DNA from: Liminaster sp017519885
GTDB taxonomy: Bacteria; Bacteroidota; Bacteroidia; Bacteroidales; UBA3663
Assembly: GCA_017519885.1 (NCBI GenBank)
Contig: JAFWRO010000021.1
Location: forward strand, 81,906 to 145,905
DNA: 64,000 bases
Direction: 5' to 3'
This document shows, in pieces, positions 1-9,024 of this stretch. The translations under genes were made by a program, and so were the position numbers. The stretch's first letter is position 1. Every line of letters begins with the position of its first letter. Under the pieces are notes generated by a model. The model saw only the letters and a list, made by a program, of their open reading frames with translations, had not been told where the DNA came from and did no database searches.

Positions 1-2
1 AA

Positions 3-530
3 TATCGCCTGGCTATCGAGAACATGAGTCCTCCCGATGCCAACAGGGTCAGCAATCTTTATGGCAGCATGGGCGACATCTATTATCAGGACAACCGAAT
101 GGACGAGGCCTTCGAATGCTACGATAAGGCGGTGAAGTACAACCCGACGAACTATAATGCGCTCAATAATTATGCTTACTATCTGAGCCAGCAGAAGAAG
201 GATCTCCACAAGGCCGAGGACATGGCATTGAAGGTTATCCAGAAGTACCCCGACAATCCTACCTATCTCGACACCTATGCCTGGGTCCTCTATCTGGAGG
301 AGAGTTATACGTTGGCAACGTTCTATCAGCAGCACGCCATCGACTGCCTCGACAAGGACGACAAGGGCAACAGCACGTTGTTCGACCACTATGGAGATAT
401 GCTGCTCAAGAGCAATGACCTCAAGGGTGCTATCGAGCAGTGGAAGCGTGCCCTCGAATGCGATGACGTTGAAAACGTCGAGAAGATACAGAAGAAAATA
501 GACAGTGCCGAGACACTTCTAAACAATTAA
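3..530 (+). CDS. TPR-repeat protein, C-terminal part (5' end outside window)
   Basis: The frame is open to the window edge: codons before the first ATG at position 24 read YRLAIEN and join smoothly to the rest, so the true start lies upstream and this is a partial gene. The visible part has degenerate 34-residue tetratricopeptide units (GDIYYQDNRMDEAFECYDKA, then a unit around NYNALNNYAYYLS, then TYAWVLYLEESYTLA). TPR units form helical protein-binding scaffolds. The stop is 6 bp before the DUF4292 lipoprotein gene, and TPR, DUF4292 and EnvC-like genes form a recurring order in Bacteroidetes, so an envelope role is inferred. The binding partner cannot be read from sequence. Confidence 0.85.
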   Translation, partial: YRLAIENMSPPDANRVSNLYGSMGDIYYQDNRMDEAFECYDKAVKYNPTNYNALNNYAYYLSQQKKDLHKAEDMALKVIQKYPDNPTYLDTYAWVLYLEESYTLATFYQQHAIDCLDKDDKGNSTLFDHYGDMLLKSNDLKGAIEQWKRALECDDVENVEKIQKKIDSAETLLNN

Positions 531-536
531 ATTTCA

Positions 537-1385
537 ATGAACAAGAACTTGAAGCAGATTTATACGGCTGCGTTGTTGGCCTTTTCCCTCGTATTCACAT
601 CCTGTCATACCACCAAGGTGGTCACAGGAACCTTGACAGGTGCTCATCCCGAGAAGGCTCGTTTTGAGAGTGTGGTACAGAATAACTACCAGTATGATGC
701 CCTTCAGTCGAAGGTGAAGTATTCGTTTGGAAAGACCAGCCTCAATGGAAAGATGTGCCTGGAGTCGGGCAATCGTCTTTGCATGCAGGTCAATGCTCCT
801 ATCATCGGTTTCGAGGTGGCTCGCGTTGAAGCCAGCCAGGAGTCGGTTCTTCTGGTCGACAAGTACGACAAGATGTACACCATCCTCGAACTTGCCAATC
901 TCTACGACATCAAGGACATCAATGGTCATGAGATGGAGGCCTTGGAGTGCATCATGCTTGGTCGTATCTATATCCCGGGTAGGGGACAGGCAACGAGCAA
1001 GGATTACTCGAAACTCACTTGGACGACACCTTCGCTCGCCGACGGCAAGCAGGGCTATTCCGAGGGACTTTACAAAGGAAAGGATTACAGCATCCTCTAT
1101 GCCATCGACGAGAATGGTCGTCTCGTAAGCACACTGCTCGCCGTAGGAGGTAAGACGGCCCGATGGGAATACTCCGACTACCAGGAAGTGGAGCAGGGAC
1201 AGTGGGTGCCCACCCAGGAATTCATCACTATTACCAATCCCGATAACAAGGAGATTTCGGCAGGCTTGAAACTGACCAATCCTTCGTTTGGAGAAAGCAC
1301 TTGGCGTGATTTTGAAGCCAACGACTCGTATAACAAGGTCTCCATCAAGGATATTGGCAATAGAATCAAGAGTCTGACCAAGTAA
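537..1385 (+). CDS. DUF4292 family lipoprotein
   Basis: A 282-residue protein that starts with a lipoprotein signal (hydrophobic stretch ending FTSC, lipidated Cys about residue 23), so it should be anchored in an envelope membrane. The body is beta-rich and matches my memory of the DUF4292 family, found in Bacteroidetes between a TPR gene and an EnvC/M23 gene, as here. A LolB-like lipid-binding fold has been suggested for such proteins; that is family knowledge recalled, not something visible in the sequence. It is tightly spaced with both neighbours (6 bp upstream, 12 bp downstream) and probably cotranscribed. Confidence 0.8.
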   Translation: MNKNLKQIYTAALLAFSLVFTSCHTTKVVTGTLTGAHPEKARFESVVQNNYQYDALQSKVKYSFGKTSLNGKMCLESGNRLCMQVNAPIIGFEVARVEASQESVLLVDKYDKMYTILELANLYDIKDINGHEMEALECIMLGRIYIPGRGQATSKDYSKLTWTTPSLADGKQGYSEGLYKGKDYSILYAIDENGRLVSTLLAVGGKTARWEYSDYQEVEQGQWVPTQEFITITNPDNKEISAGLKLTNPSFGESTWRDFEANDSYNKVSIKDIGNRIKSLTK

Positions 1386-1397
1386 GTTGTGTGCCCT

Positions 1398-3092
1398 ATG
1401 AAGCGTTTCTTTCGATATCTTGTGGTCATCCTCTTTTCGGTTGTGCTGATAGCAGGACCTGATGGTTCTGTCGCCTTTGCACAGCAGAAGAAGACCTCTA
1501 CAACGAAGACTACGACGCAAAAGAAGCCCGCCCAGACCTCTCAGAAGAAGCCTGCCCAAAGTTCGGCAAAGAAGCCCGCCCAGACCTCGCAGAAGAAGCC
1601 TGCTCAAAGTTCGGCAAAGAAGCCTGCACAGACCTCGCAGAAGAAACCCGCTCAGAGCTCTTCTCAGAAGAAGTCTACGCAAAGCACTGCAAAGAAGCCT
1701 GCGCAGAGCACACAAAAGAAGTCTACCCAAAGCACGGCAAAGAAGTCAACGCAGAAGTCCTCCAGGGGTTCTGGGACGAAGCGTTCTTCAAGTTCAAGCA
1801 AGAAGAAGGGCAAGCCGATGAGCCGACAGGCTTACGAAAAGCAGCAACGCGACCTGCAGCAACAGATTCGCGATACCGAGAAACTCATCAGCAACAACAA
1901 TACTTCGCTGAAGAGCCAGAATCGCGATATCCAGATCCGTGCCGACGAGATTCGTAAGCGTCAGGCGCTTATCAACAGCAAGCATCGCGAGATAGAATCC
2001 CTCGTTGCCGAAGAGGACAGCCTCAAGCGTGAGATAAGCAACCTCGAGAAGCAGCACAATGCTACGCAGAAGAAGTATGCTGCAGCAATGCGTCATCTTT
2101 ATAAGTGGCGTAGCGGTTATGACGAACTGCTCTTTGTCGTTTCGGCCAAGGATTTGCTCGAAGGTCTGCGTCGTGTGCGTTATCTGCGTCGCTATGGAGA
2201 ATGGCGCAAGAGCCAGGCCGAGCTGTTGGAACAGCAGCGCAATGCTACCCACGAGGCCAAACAGTTGCTCGAACTCGTTCGTGTCGATCACGAGATCATT
2301 CTGGAGGACCTTGACAAGGAGCGTGCCTCGTTGGCTCAACGTCAGCAGGAGCAGGAGACACAGATAGCCAATTTGCAGAAGCGCAACAAGGAATTGCAGA
2401 CCGAATTGGATCGTGACCGCAAACGTATGGCTGAGGTGGAGAAGACCATCCAGCGTATGATTGAGGAAGAGATACGTAAGGCCGAAGAGGCTCGCAAGAA
2501 GGCTGAGGAGGAAGCCCGACGCAAGGAAGAGGCTGCCCGCAAGGCTCGCGAAGCCAAGGAAAAGGGTACTGCTACTGCGTCGAAAGGTTCGACGAGCGGG
2601 ACCTCAACCTCAACTTCGAAGTCTACTGGCACTACCACTGCACCTTCAAGAAACACTACCCACAATTCGGCCACGGTGAAGAAGGACGATGCTTTCCGCA
2701 GGCTGTCGGGCAGTTTTGCCGAAAACCGTGGAAGGTTGCCTTATCCCCTGGATGCCACGTTTGCCTTTGTCGATCATTACAATCCCGGCAACGGCAACTC
2801 GAGCATTGTGCTCAGCACTCGTGTCGGAGCACACGCCTGTGCCATCTATGAGGGTGTTGTCCAGAGTTGTTTCCGAACGAGCGAGGAATGGACCATCATC
2901 GTGCAGCATGGCAATTATCGTTCGGTCTATATGAACCTGCAGAATGTTTTCGTTCGAGCAGGACAGAAGGTTTCCACGCGTCAGCAATTGGGTACTTTGA
3001 AGACCGAACCGGAGAGCAATCGAGCAGAGATCCGTTTCTGGATTTATCAGAATTCCACTGCTGTCAACCCTGAGCGTTGGCTGAAACGATAA
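1398..3092 (+). CDS. EnvC-like murein hydrolase activator with degenerate LytM domain
   Basis: A 564-residue protein. I chose the ATG at 1398 over a GTG 9 bp earlier because it opens a clean signal peptide (cleavage after AFA, residue 28). Then come a Lys/Ser/Gln-rich repeat region (residues 42-120), long coiled coils (about 145-270 and 310-390), a second low-complexity linker, and a C-terminal M23/LytM-like domain (about 455-564). The usual zinc ligands of M23 peptidases (HxxxD and HxH) are not seen: the second site reads AEIRFWIY. It is therefore probably a non-catalytic activator of cell-wall amidases during division, as EnvC is in other bacteria. Location: periplasm. Likely cotranscribed with the two genes upstream. 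Confidence 0.85.
   Translation: MKRFFRYLVVILFSVVLIAGPDGSVAFAQQKKTSTTKTTTQKKPAQTSQKKPAQSSAKKPAQTSQKKPAQSSAKKPAQTSQKKPAQSSSQKKSTQSTAKKPAQSTQKKSTQSTAKKSTQKSSRGSGTKRSSSSSKKKGKPMSRQAYEKQQRDLQQQIRDTEKLISNNNTSLKSQNRDIQIRADEIRKRQALINSKHREIESLVAEEDSLKREISNLEKQHNATQKKYAAAMRHLYKWRSGYDELLFVVSAKDLLEGLRRVRYLRRYGEWRKSQAELLEQQRNATHEAKQLLELVRVDHEIILEDLDKERASLAQRQQEQETQIANLQKRNKELQTELDRDRKRMAEVEKTIQRMIEEEIRKAEEARKKAEEEARRKEEAARKAREAKEKGTATASKGSTSGTSTSTSKSTGTTTAPSRNTTHNSATVKKDDAFRRLSGSFAENRGRLPYPLDATFAFVDHYNPGNGNSSIVLSTRVGAHACAIYEGVVQSCFRTSEEWTIIVQHGNYRSVYMNLQNVFVRAGQKVSTRQQLGTLKTEPESNRAEIRFWIYQNSTAVNPERWLKR
1521..1757 (+). repeat. 8-residue (24-bp) coding repeats, KKPAQTSQ type
   Basis: About ten tandem 8-residue units inside the EnvC-like gene: KKPAQTSQ and KKPAQSSA alternate, followed by KKSTQSTA variants. 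The region is strongly basic and probably disordered, and may hold the protein against anionic wall or DNA-like polymers. The near-identical nucleotide units make copy-number change by slippage likely. Confidence 0.9.
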
Positions 3093-3120
3093 CCCATTCG
3101 AGCGATAATCATTTGACCAC

Positions 3121-3534
3121 ATGGCTACAATAGACGACTGCAAGATCATCAATCTGCCCAAGGAGGAAGATCCTCGGGGAAGCCTGACGTATATCTATCA
3201 GAATGTGCAGGTTCCTTTCGAAATACGTCGTGTCTTCTACATCTACGACGTGCCTGCCGGTAAGGATCGTGGCGCACATGCCCACAAGCAGTGCTGGCAG
3301 TTCATCATCGCTGCCTCGGGTGCCTTGGAGGTGTATCTCAATGATGGTCACTCTGAAAAGATTGTGACCTTGAATCGTCCCTTCCAGGGATTGCTCGTCC
3401 CTCCCGGAGTCTGGGCTCACGAACAGGAATTCACCACAGGTGCCCTCTGTCTGGTGCTGGCCAGCCATGATTACAGCGAAGACGACTACATCCGCAACTT
3501 CGACGATTATCTGAAATACCTTGCCCAAGCATGA
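3121..3534 (+). CDS. FdtA/QdtA-type sugar 3,4-ketoisomerase (WxcM-like cupin)
   Basis: A 137-residue single-domain cupin of typical family length. It carries the GAHAHKQ motif (residues about 45-51) that supplies the catalytic histidines in FdtA/QdtA enzymes, which convert dTDP-4-keto-6-deoxyglucose to the 3-keto isomer. The product is the substrate of a PLP aminotransferase, and such an aminotransferase lies two genes downstream, which supports synthesis of a dTDP-3-amino-3,6-dideoxyhexose for surface glycan. The next gene overlaps by ATGA, so translation is coupled. The exact sugar stereochemistry (galacto or gluco) cannot be decided. Confidence 0.85.
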   Translation: MATIDDCKIINLPKEEDPRGSLTYIYQNVQVPFEIRRVFYIYDVPAGKDRGAHAHKQCWQFIIAASGALEVYLNDGHSEKIVTLNRPFQGLLVPPGVWAHEQEFTTGALCLVLASHDYSEDDYIRNFDDYLKYLAQA

Positions 3535-4532
3535 ACATCCATCGATATACGAGCAGCGATAAGCCGATATGGGACGCCTTCGTCCGTGCTTCGAAGAATG
3601 GAACTTTCCTCTTCGAACGTGACTATATGGACTATCATCGTGATCGTTTCTTCGACCATTCGCTGATGTTTTTTGACGACAAGGGACGCCTGGTGGCCCT
3701 CTTGCCGGCCAATGAGGTGGAGCTAGATGGCGTCCGACATCTTTACAGCCATCAGGGATTGACCTACGGAGGCTTTATCCTTTCGACGAAAAACACCGTC
3801 GAACAGGTCATGGAACTTTTCGACGAAACTGTCTCCTATCTGGAAGCAGAAGGTTTCGAAACGTTTCATTACAAGCAGATGCCGACGATTTATCATCAGT
3901 GTCCGTCGCAGGAGGATGAATACGCCCTTTGGCGCCATGGAGCTACCTTGGAAGGCTGTAACATCTCGTGTACGGTGCCCCTTGCAGGAACGCCGCAGCA
4001 GCCTCCTTTCGAACGTCGTCGTCGTCGCGGCGTAGTGCGTGCCGAAGAGGCAGGCTATCAAATTGTTGAGAATGCCTCGCTCGAAGTGTTCTGGCCCATT
4101 ATGGTCAATAATCTTCAGGAGCGCTACGATGCTTCGCCCGTCCATGCTTTGGCCGAAATGCAGTTGCTGCAAGACAGTTTCCCGCAGAACATCCAGTGTT
4201 TCCTCTGTGTCGATTCGATGGGAGAGGCGCAGGCGGGTGCCGTGGTCTTCCTGACCAATCCGATGACGATCCATGTCCAATATGGGCATGCTACGTCGCA
4301 GGGCAAGGCTGATGGCGCCCTCGACTTCCTTTACACTCGGTTGATGGAGCGGTATCGCAATCAGGGTTTCCAGTATTTCGATTTCGGCACGAGCAATGAG
4401 CAGGGAGGACGTGTCCTCAATGCTTCGCTCATTGCCCAAAAGGAAGGCTTCGGAGGACGAGGCATTGCTTACAAGACGTTCGTCATCCAACTGTATCGTC
4501 CTCATAGTTTTTATAGCTTTAATAGCCTTTAA
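3531..4532 (+). CDS. FemAB/GNAT-fold acyltransferase-like protein
   Basis: A 333-residue protein with the tandem GNAT-like layout of FemAB-family proteins: an N-terminal half ending in GGFIL and a C-terminal half with HVQYGHATSQGKADGALDFL followed by YFDFGTSNEQGG. FemAB relatives transfer aminoacyl or acyl groups to lipid-linked sugars or peptidoglycan. Placed between a ketoisomerase and an aminotransferase of an aminosugar pathway, it could acylate the new amino group, but this is inference. Its start codon overlaps the stop of the upstream gene. No signal peptide, so cytoplasmic. Confidence 0.75.
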   Translation: MNIHRYTSSDKPIWDAFVRASKNGTFLFERDYMDYHRDRFFDHSLMFFDDKGRLVALLPANEVELDGVRHLYSHQGLTYGGFILSTKNTVEQVMELFDETVSYLEAEGFETFHYKQMPTIYHQCPSQEDEYALWRHGATLEGCNISCTVPLAGTPQQPPFERRRRRGVVRAEEAGYQIVENASLEVFWPIMVNNLQERYDASPVHALAEMQLLQDSFPQNIQCFLCVDSMGEAQAGAVVFLTNPMTIHVQYGHATSQGKADGALDFLYTRLMERYRNQGFQYFDFGTSNEQGGRVLNASLIAQKEGFGGRGIAYKTFVIQLYRPHSFYSFNSL

Positions 4533-4577
4533 GGATTCGAAGCCCCAAAAACATCATCCATAATCATAGCGCTCTTC

Positions 4578-5693
4578 ATGATTCCTTATCTTGACCTACA
4601 TACCATCAATGCTCCCTACGAGGCAGACATCAAGCAGGCATTGCTCGATGTGGTTGACTCGGGCTGGTATCTGTTCGGGCAGCAGGTCTCTGCGTTCGAG
4701 CAGGAATGGGCTGACTATAATGGTGCACGTCATTGCGTAGCCTGTGCCAATGGACTGGATGCGCTGCGTCTGGTGCTGCGTGCATGGATTGAGATGGGAT
4801 ATCTGAAGCGTGGCGATGGCGTGATTGTTCCTGCCAACACCTACATTGCCAGCATCTTGGCAGTCAGCGACAACGGATTGATACCTATTCCCGTAGAGCC
4901 CGATCCGGAATCCTATCTGATTGACCCTCGCACGATTGCTCAACTTTTGGAGGACCCAAAGTCTTCTCCTGCATATCCAGTTGCCAGGGATGTCGTAATC
5001 CGTGCCATCCTTCCCGTGCATCTCTATGGTCAGCGCTGCGAGATGGAGGCTATCGACGAACTGGCTGCTCGTTATCATCTGCTGGTGTTGCAGGACAGTG
5101 CACAAAGTCATGGCGTCAAGGCAAAGGGTACCTGCGCTTGGAGTTTCTATCCGGGCAAGAATCTTGGAGCCTTGGGCGATGCAGGTGCGGTGACCACCGA
5201 CGACGAAACGTTGGCTACTGTAATTCGTCAGTTGGCATTCTATGGCAGCGAGAGGAAGTATGTGCATCGCTTCAAAGGCGTCAATTCTCGAATGGACGAA
5301 CTGCAGGCTGCCGTGCTTCGCATCAAGTTGCGTGACCTGGATTGTGCCAATGCCCGACGTGTTGCAATTGCAGAACGTTTTGCTTGCGAAATTTCCAATC
5401 CGTCCCTCGTTTTGCCAAAGGCCAAGGCCGATCATGTCTATCATATCTATCCGGTGCTGACTGCACATCGTGATGCACTCCAGCGATATCTGCTTGATCA
5501 GGGCATACAGACACAGATTCATTATCCCTTGGCACCTCATCAGCAGAAGGCCTACAACGAGTGGCAGGCTTTGCATTTCCCGATTACCGAAAAGATAGCC
5601 GCCCAGGAATTGTCGATTCCTTGTAATCAGTCGATGACCGACGATGATGTTTCGAAGGTTATCGCTGCGCTAAACCACTATCCCCATGTTTGA
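4578..5693 (+). CDS. DegT/DnrJ/EryC1/StrS family sugar aminotransferase (FdtB-like)
   Basis: A 371-residue PLP-dependent aminotransferase of normal length. The Schiff-base lysine is Lys194 in FYPGKNLGALGDAG, and LQDSAQSHG (about 171-179) matches the PLP pyridine-binding aspartate region. In this context it should aminate the 3-keto sugar made by the upstream cupin. There is a 45-bp gap to the FemAB-like gene, and its stop overlaps the start of the acyltransferase by 8 bp, so all are probably one transcript. Assignment to the FdtB branch rests on neighbourhood. Confidence 0.88.
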   Translation: MIPYLDLHTINAPYEADIKQALLDVVDSGWYLFGQQVSAFEQEWADYNGARHCVACANGLDALRLVLRAWIEMGYLKRGDGVIVPANTYIASILAVSDNGLIPIPVEPDPESYLIDPRTIAQLLEDPKSSPAYPVARDVVIRAILPVHLYGQRCEMEAIDELAARYHLLVLQDSAQSHGVKAKGTCAWSFYPGKNLGALGDAGAVTTDDETLATVIRQLAFYGSERKYVHRFKGVNSRMDELQAAVLRIKLRDLDCANARRVAIAERFACEISNPSLVLPKAKADHVYHIYPVLTAHRDALQRYLLDQGIQTQIHYPLAPHQQKAYNEWQALHFPITEKIAAQELSIPCNQSMTDDDVSKVIAALNHYPHV

Positions 5694-6357
5694 TTCCTTC
5701 TTCCGCACCAATTGGCTGGCAACGCTGAAACTCAACCTCAAGTTGCTCCCGTGGCATCAGGCCTGCCGTCTGCCCATCGTGGTGGAGGGTCCTTTGCGCA
5801 TTGAGATAGGAGAGGGGGCACGTGTTATTTTGCCCGACGATGCCCCTAGGGGAACTGTCATCCTGGGCAGTCGGCATGAGACCTATAAGGCTGAGGCAGG
5901 AAAGGCGCAGTTCTCTATCTTTGGAACTTGGGAAGTGAAGGGAAAGGTTCGTGTCGGCTTGGACAGTTGCCTTTACATCCATCGTGGTGCCACGTTCACT
6001 ACGGGTCGTGATATTTTTGTGGCTCGCGATAGTCAGATAGAATGTGCCGAGCGAGTCTCCATCGGTGACAATGTCCTGGCAGGAGAAATCTATATCTGCG
6101 ATAGTGCAGGGCATAGCGTAGCGCATGGAGACGCTGTACAACCCATGACCAGACCCATCGTAATCGGCGATGGCTGTTATTTTGGCTTTCGCACGATGGT
6201 GCTTCGCGGTGCTGTCGTTCCTCCCCATTCGGTGATAGGTAGTGGTGCGGTTTGTACCCGTGATTATAGTGCAGGACATCCCGAAGGACATCTTCTTCTG
6301 ACCGGTGTTCCTGCCGAAATTAAGGCGACCGACGTTACGCCCGATTGTCACGTTTAG
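5686..6357 (+). CDS. Left-handed beta-helix (hexapeptide) acyltransferase
   Basis: A 223-residue protein with hexapeptide-repeat character from about residue 85 on (VRVGLDSCLYIHRGATF, VSIGDNVLAGEIYICD, IVIGDGCYFGFRTMV, AVVPPHSVIGSGAVC), as in WbbJ-like O-acetyltransferases. The likely catalytic His is in SAGHSVAHG. It probably acetylates a cell-surface sugar, perhaps the aminosugar of this cluster. The start overlaps the stop of the aminotransferase gene. N-acetyl versus O-acetyl transfer cannot be resolved. Confidence 0.8.
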   Translation: MFDSFFRTNWLATLKLNLKLLPWHQACRLPIVVEGPLRIEIGEGARVILPDDAPRGTVILGSRHETYKAEAGKAQFSIFGTWEVKGKVRVGLDSCLYIHRGATFTTGRDIFVARDSQIECAERVSIGDNVLAGEIYICDSAGHSVAHGDAVQPMTRPIVIGDGCYFGFRTMVLRGAVVPPHSVIGSGAVCTRDYSAGHPEGHLLLTGVPAEIKATDVTPDCHV

Positions 6358-6370
6358 CATTCATCGGTTT

Positions 6371-7660
6371 ATGGAGGTCCCGTCCTACAGATCCATCGTC
6401 AAAGGTGCCGGCATTTTCGGTGCAGCCAAGGCTGTCAATATCCTGACGGCCCTGGTGCGTACTAAGTTTGCGGCTGTGCTTTTGGGAACTGCCGGTGTCG
6501 GACTGAATGCCCTTTTCAACACGGTTCAACTTTTTATGAACCAACTGCTTGGCCTGGGTCTTTCGACGGGAAGTGTCAAGACCTTGTCCGAAGCCTATTC
6601 CACCCACGATCTAGCATTCATCGATCGGCACGTGACTCGTGTTCGCCATTGGGCCATCCTCTGTGGTGCGGCTGCCATTGTGCTCCTTGCCTTGCTTTCT
6701 CCGCTTCTCAGCCTGCTTTATTTCGACACCTTGCATCATGTCCCGCATTTCATGCTCTTGGGCGTGGGTGTGGCCGCACTCATTGTCTGCGACATCGAGC
6801 AGAGCGTGATGCGAAGTCTGCAACGTTCCGTCCGATTGGCGTTCAGTATGCTGCTCACGGCCATCTGTGCCTTGGTCTTCACCGTTCCTTTCTATTGGTG
6901 GTTGGGCATACGAGGCGTTATTTTCGCCATCGTCTCCTGTGCCGTCGCTTCTGCTTGTATCTGCTTATGGCAGGGACACAAGACACATCCCTTCCATCTC
7001 GACTGGGGGCAGTTCTCCGATTGGAGCGAATTCTGGAAGGCATCACAGCCTATGCTTCGAACGGGCATGGCTTTTGTCATCACAGGTCTTTTCCTGCAGG
7101 GCAGCGATTTGTTCCTGCAGTCGGTGCTGGCAACCACGGCATCGTTGACGGTCGTCGGTCTTTTCAAGGCGGGCTATCAGTGTGCCTTCACCTATCCGAG
7201 CATGATCTTTTCGGGCGTTGCCAACGATTATTTCCCCCGTCTTTCGGGCGTTGCCGACGATGATGTCGCAGGTCGACGCATCGTGGTGATTCGTCAGATT
7301 CGCGTCATGTTTCTCATCGCCCTTCCCGTGGTGATTGCAATCTGGCTGCTTGCTCCATGGGTGATACGCATTCTGCTAAGCGAGGAATTCCTTCCGCTCG
7401 TCACGATGGTGCGTTGGTCGGTATTGGCCATCCTTTTCAAGTCCATCTATCTTCCTTTGGGATATCTGCCCTTGGCGCTCAATAAGCGCCTGCATTTCGT
7501 CATCCTTGAAGGACTGAGTTGCATGATCAACATCACAGTCGTTCTCATGGGCTTTTATCTGGGTGGTCTCGATGGCATCGGCATGGGCATCTTTGCAGGC
7601 GGAATCCTCGACCTCATCCTCTACATCCTCTTCTGCCGATATCATTACAATATAATGTAA
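6371..7660 (+). CDS. Wzx-type polysaccharide flippase
   Basis: A 429-residue polytopic membrane protein with about twelve hydrophobic segments and the N-terminal signature YRSIVKGAGIFGAAKAVN typical of O-antigen/polysaccharide export flippases. I use the ATG at 6371 because the longer frame from a GTG at 6305 lies within the upstream acyltransferase gene. It should move lipid-linked oligosaccharide across the inner membrane. It is followed by a repeat-filled spacer and a glycosyltransferase, which places it in the glycan assembly operon. Confidence 0.87.
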   Translation: MEVPSYRSIVKGAGIFGAAKAVNILTALVRTKFAAVLLGTAGVGLNALFNTVQLFMNQLLGLGLSTGSVKTLSEAYSTHDLAFIDRHVTRVRHWAILCGAAAIVLLALLSPLLSLLYFDTLHHVPHFMLLGVGVAALIVCDIEQSVMRSLQRSVRLAFSMLLTAICALVFTVPFYWWLGIRGVIFAIVSCAVASACICLWQGHKTHPFHLDWGQFSDWSEFWKASQPMLRTGMAFVITGLFLQGSDLFLQSVLATTASLTVVGLFKAGYQCAFTYPSMIFSGVANDYFPRLSGVADDDVAGRRIVVIRQIRVMFLIALPVVIAIWLLAPWVIRILLSEEFLPLVTMVRWSVLAILFKSIYLPLGYLPLALNKRLHFVILEGLSCMINITVVLMGFYLGGLDGIGMGIFAGGILDLILYILFCRYHYNIM

Positions 7661-7764
7661 CCCCTCTTAGTACCCCCCTCTTCCCCCCCTGTTTAAGTCG
7701 CAGCCATCTTTGGCTGCCATAACCCCTCTTAACCCTTCGAACCCCTCTTTACCCCCAAACCCCT
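7661..7764. repeat. Leader repeat: hairpin GGCAGCCA type plus CCCCTCTTAACC iterons
   Basis: The spacer before the family-4 glycosyltransferase is C/T-rich and holds degenerate 9-10-bp units (AACCCCTCTT, AACCCTTCG, AACCCCTCTT). At 7700-7717 lies the palindrome GCAGCCA-TCTT-TGGCTGC preceded by GTTTAAGTC, one member of a family repeated near 11.6, 25.6 and 27.3 kb. Read with the downstream gene it would form an RNA hairpin with a 4-nt loop in the leader. Confidence 0.75.
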
Positions 7765-9024
7765 ATGCGCATTCTCTTCACCACAGCATGGTACCCCAAC
7801 CGCAAGGATGCGGGCGATGGCGTCTTCATTCAGAAGCACTCCAGGGCTGTTGCGCGGCTCAACGACGTGGCTGTGCTGATGGTGCAGACCGACGTGGCTG
7901 TCCGAGGTCTGAGGATTGAAGTTTGTCCGAAGGAAAGCCTGGATAAATCGCTGCACGAGGTTCTTGTCTATGTGCCAAAGACCCGCTTTGAGATACCATT
8001 GATTACAGGCCTTGTGCGACTCTTCTGGCTCATGATGGGATATTTCAAGGGCTATCGGTTCATCAAGAAAAATTATTGGCAGGGCGAACGGCCCGAAGTG
8101 TGTCATGTCAATGTCCTGACACGTGCGGCAGGCTTGCCCTGGCTCTTGCTCAAACTTCATCACATTCCTTATATCATCACCGAACATTGGTCACGTTATG
8201 CCCGCGAAGGGGCTTATCCCGACAGCGCTATGCAACTTCGTTTGGGCCGACGGTTCGTGAAGGATGCTTCCTACGTTTGTCCCGTCAGTCTCAATCTTGA
8301 GCAGAATATGAAGAAATGGGGTTTGGAGAATCGTCATTATACGCGCATCGGCAACGTCGTCGATACCAATATGTTCGTGCCAGCTTCAAATGCAAAAGTC
8401 GGTTCAAAGGTCACGTTCGTCCATGTGTCGTGGATGCGCGACGACTCGAAGAACATCTCAGGCATTCTTCGCACGGCAGCAAGACTGAAAGAGCAGAATC
8501 AGGATTTCCACATCGACTTCATCGGGGAGGGGAATGACAAACCGAAGCTGATGGAATATAGCAGGGAACTTGGGTTGGACGAAATGGTCTCCTTCCTTCC
8601 TGCAATGACCGGACACGATTTGGCAGAGGCACTCCAAAGGCATGATGCGCTCTTGATGTTCAGCAATTTCGAGAACCAGCCCGTGTCGGTGCTCGAAGCC
8701 CTTGCGTGCGGACTTCCCGTCATCGCTACCAAGGTGGGAACCATCCCCGCTATGTTGGCGCAGAATCGCGGAATAACCGTCGAACCAGGAAACGAATCAG
8801 AATTGCAGGAAGTCCTGGCCGCCTTCATCACAACTTGGAATCGAATGACCGAAGCACAGCGCTCCGACAGAGCGCTGGCACATCAGCGTCATCAATATGT
8901 GGCTGAGCGACATAGCCCCGAGGTCATCGCCCAGCAGTTCGATGTGCTCTATCGTTCAAGTCTTCCCCCTAATCAGGTATTCCGCCCCCGCTGTTCGGGG
9001 GATAGAGGGGGTGCGGAGGAATGA
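7765..9024 (+). CDS. Glycosyltransferase family 4 (GT-B fold)
   Basis: A 419-residue GT-B glycosyltransferase. The C-terminal nucleotide-sugar domain shows VTFVHVSWMRDDSKNISGIL, IDFIGEGNDKPKL and the ENQPVSVLEALACGLPVIAT block (E-x7-E type motif). It should add a sugar to a lipid-linked acceptor at the inner membrane. Oddity: the last 20 or so residues (PPNQVFRPRCSGDRGGAEE) are encoded by a dispersed repeat that also occurs near 22.4 kb, so the native C-terminus was probably replaced or extended by repeat insertion. It ends 7 bp from a convergent glycosyltransferase gene. Confidence 0.9.
   Translation: MRILFTTAWYPNRKDAGDGVFIQKHSRAVARLNDVAVLMVQTDVAVRGLRIEVCPKESLDKSLHEVLVYVPKTRFEIPLITGLVRLFWLMMGYFKGYRFIKKNYWQGERPEVCHVNVLTRAAGLPWLLLKLHHIPYIITEHWSRYAREGAYPDSAMQLRLGRRFVKDASYVCPVSLNLEQNMKKWGLENRHYTRIGNVVDTNMFVPASNAKVGSKVTFVHVSWMRDDSKNISGILRTAARLKEQNQDFHIDFIGEGNDKPKLMEYSRELGLDEMVSFLPAMTGHDLAEALQRHDALLMFSNFENQPVSVLEALACGLPVIATKVGTIPAMLAQNRGITVEPGNESELQEVLAAFITTWNRMTEAQRSDRALAHQRHQYVAERHSPEVIAQQFDVLYRSSLPPNQVFRPRCSGDRGGAEE

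Noticed and set aside
534..1730. Long minus-strand frame opposite the DUF4292 and EnvC-like genes
   Set aside because: Leu/Arg-rich low-complexity translation caused by the antisense of the KKPAQ repeats; both plus-strand genes have clear domains.
6305..6370. Longer flippase N-terminus from GTG at 6305
   Set aside because: The extension lies in the acyltransferase gene and adds a basic segment foreign to the family; the ATG at 6371 fits.
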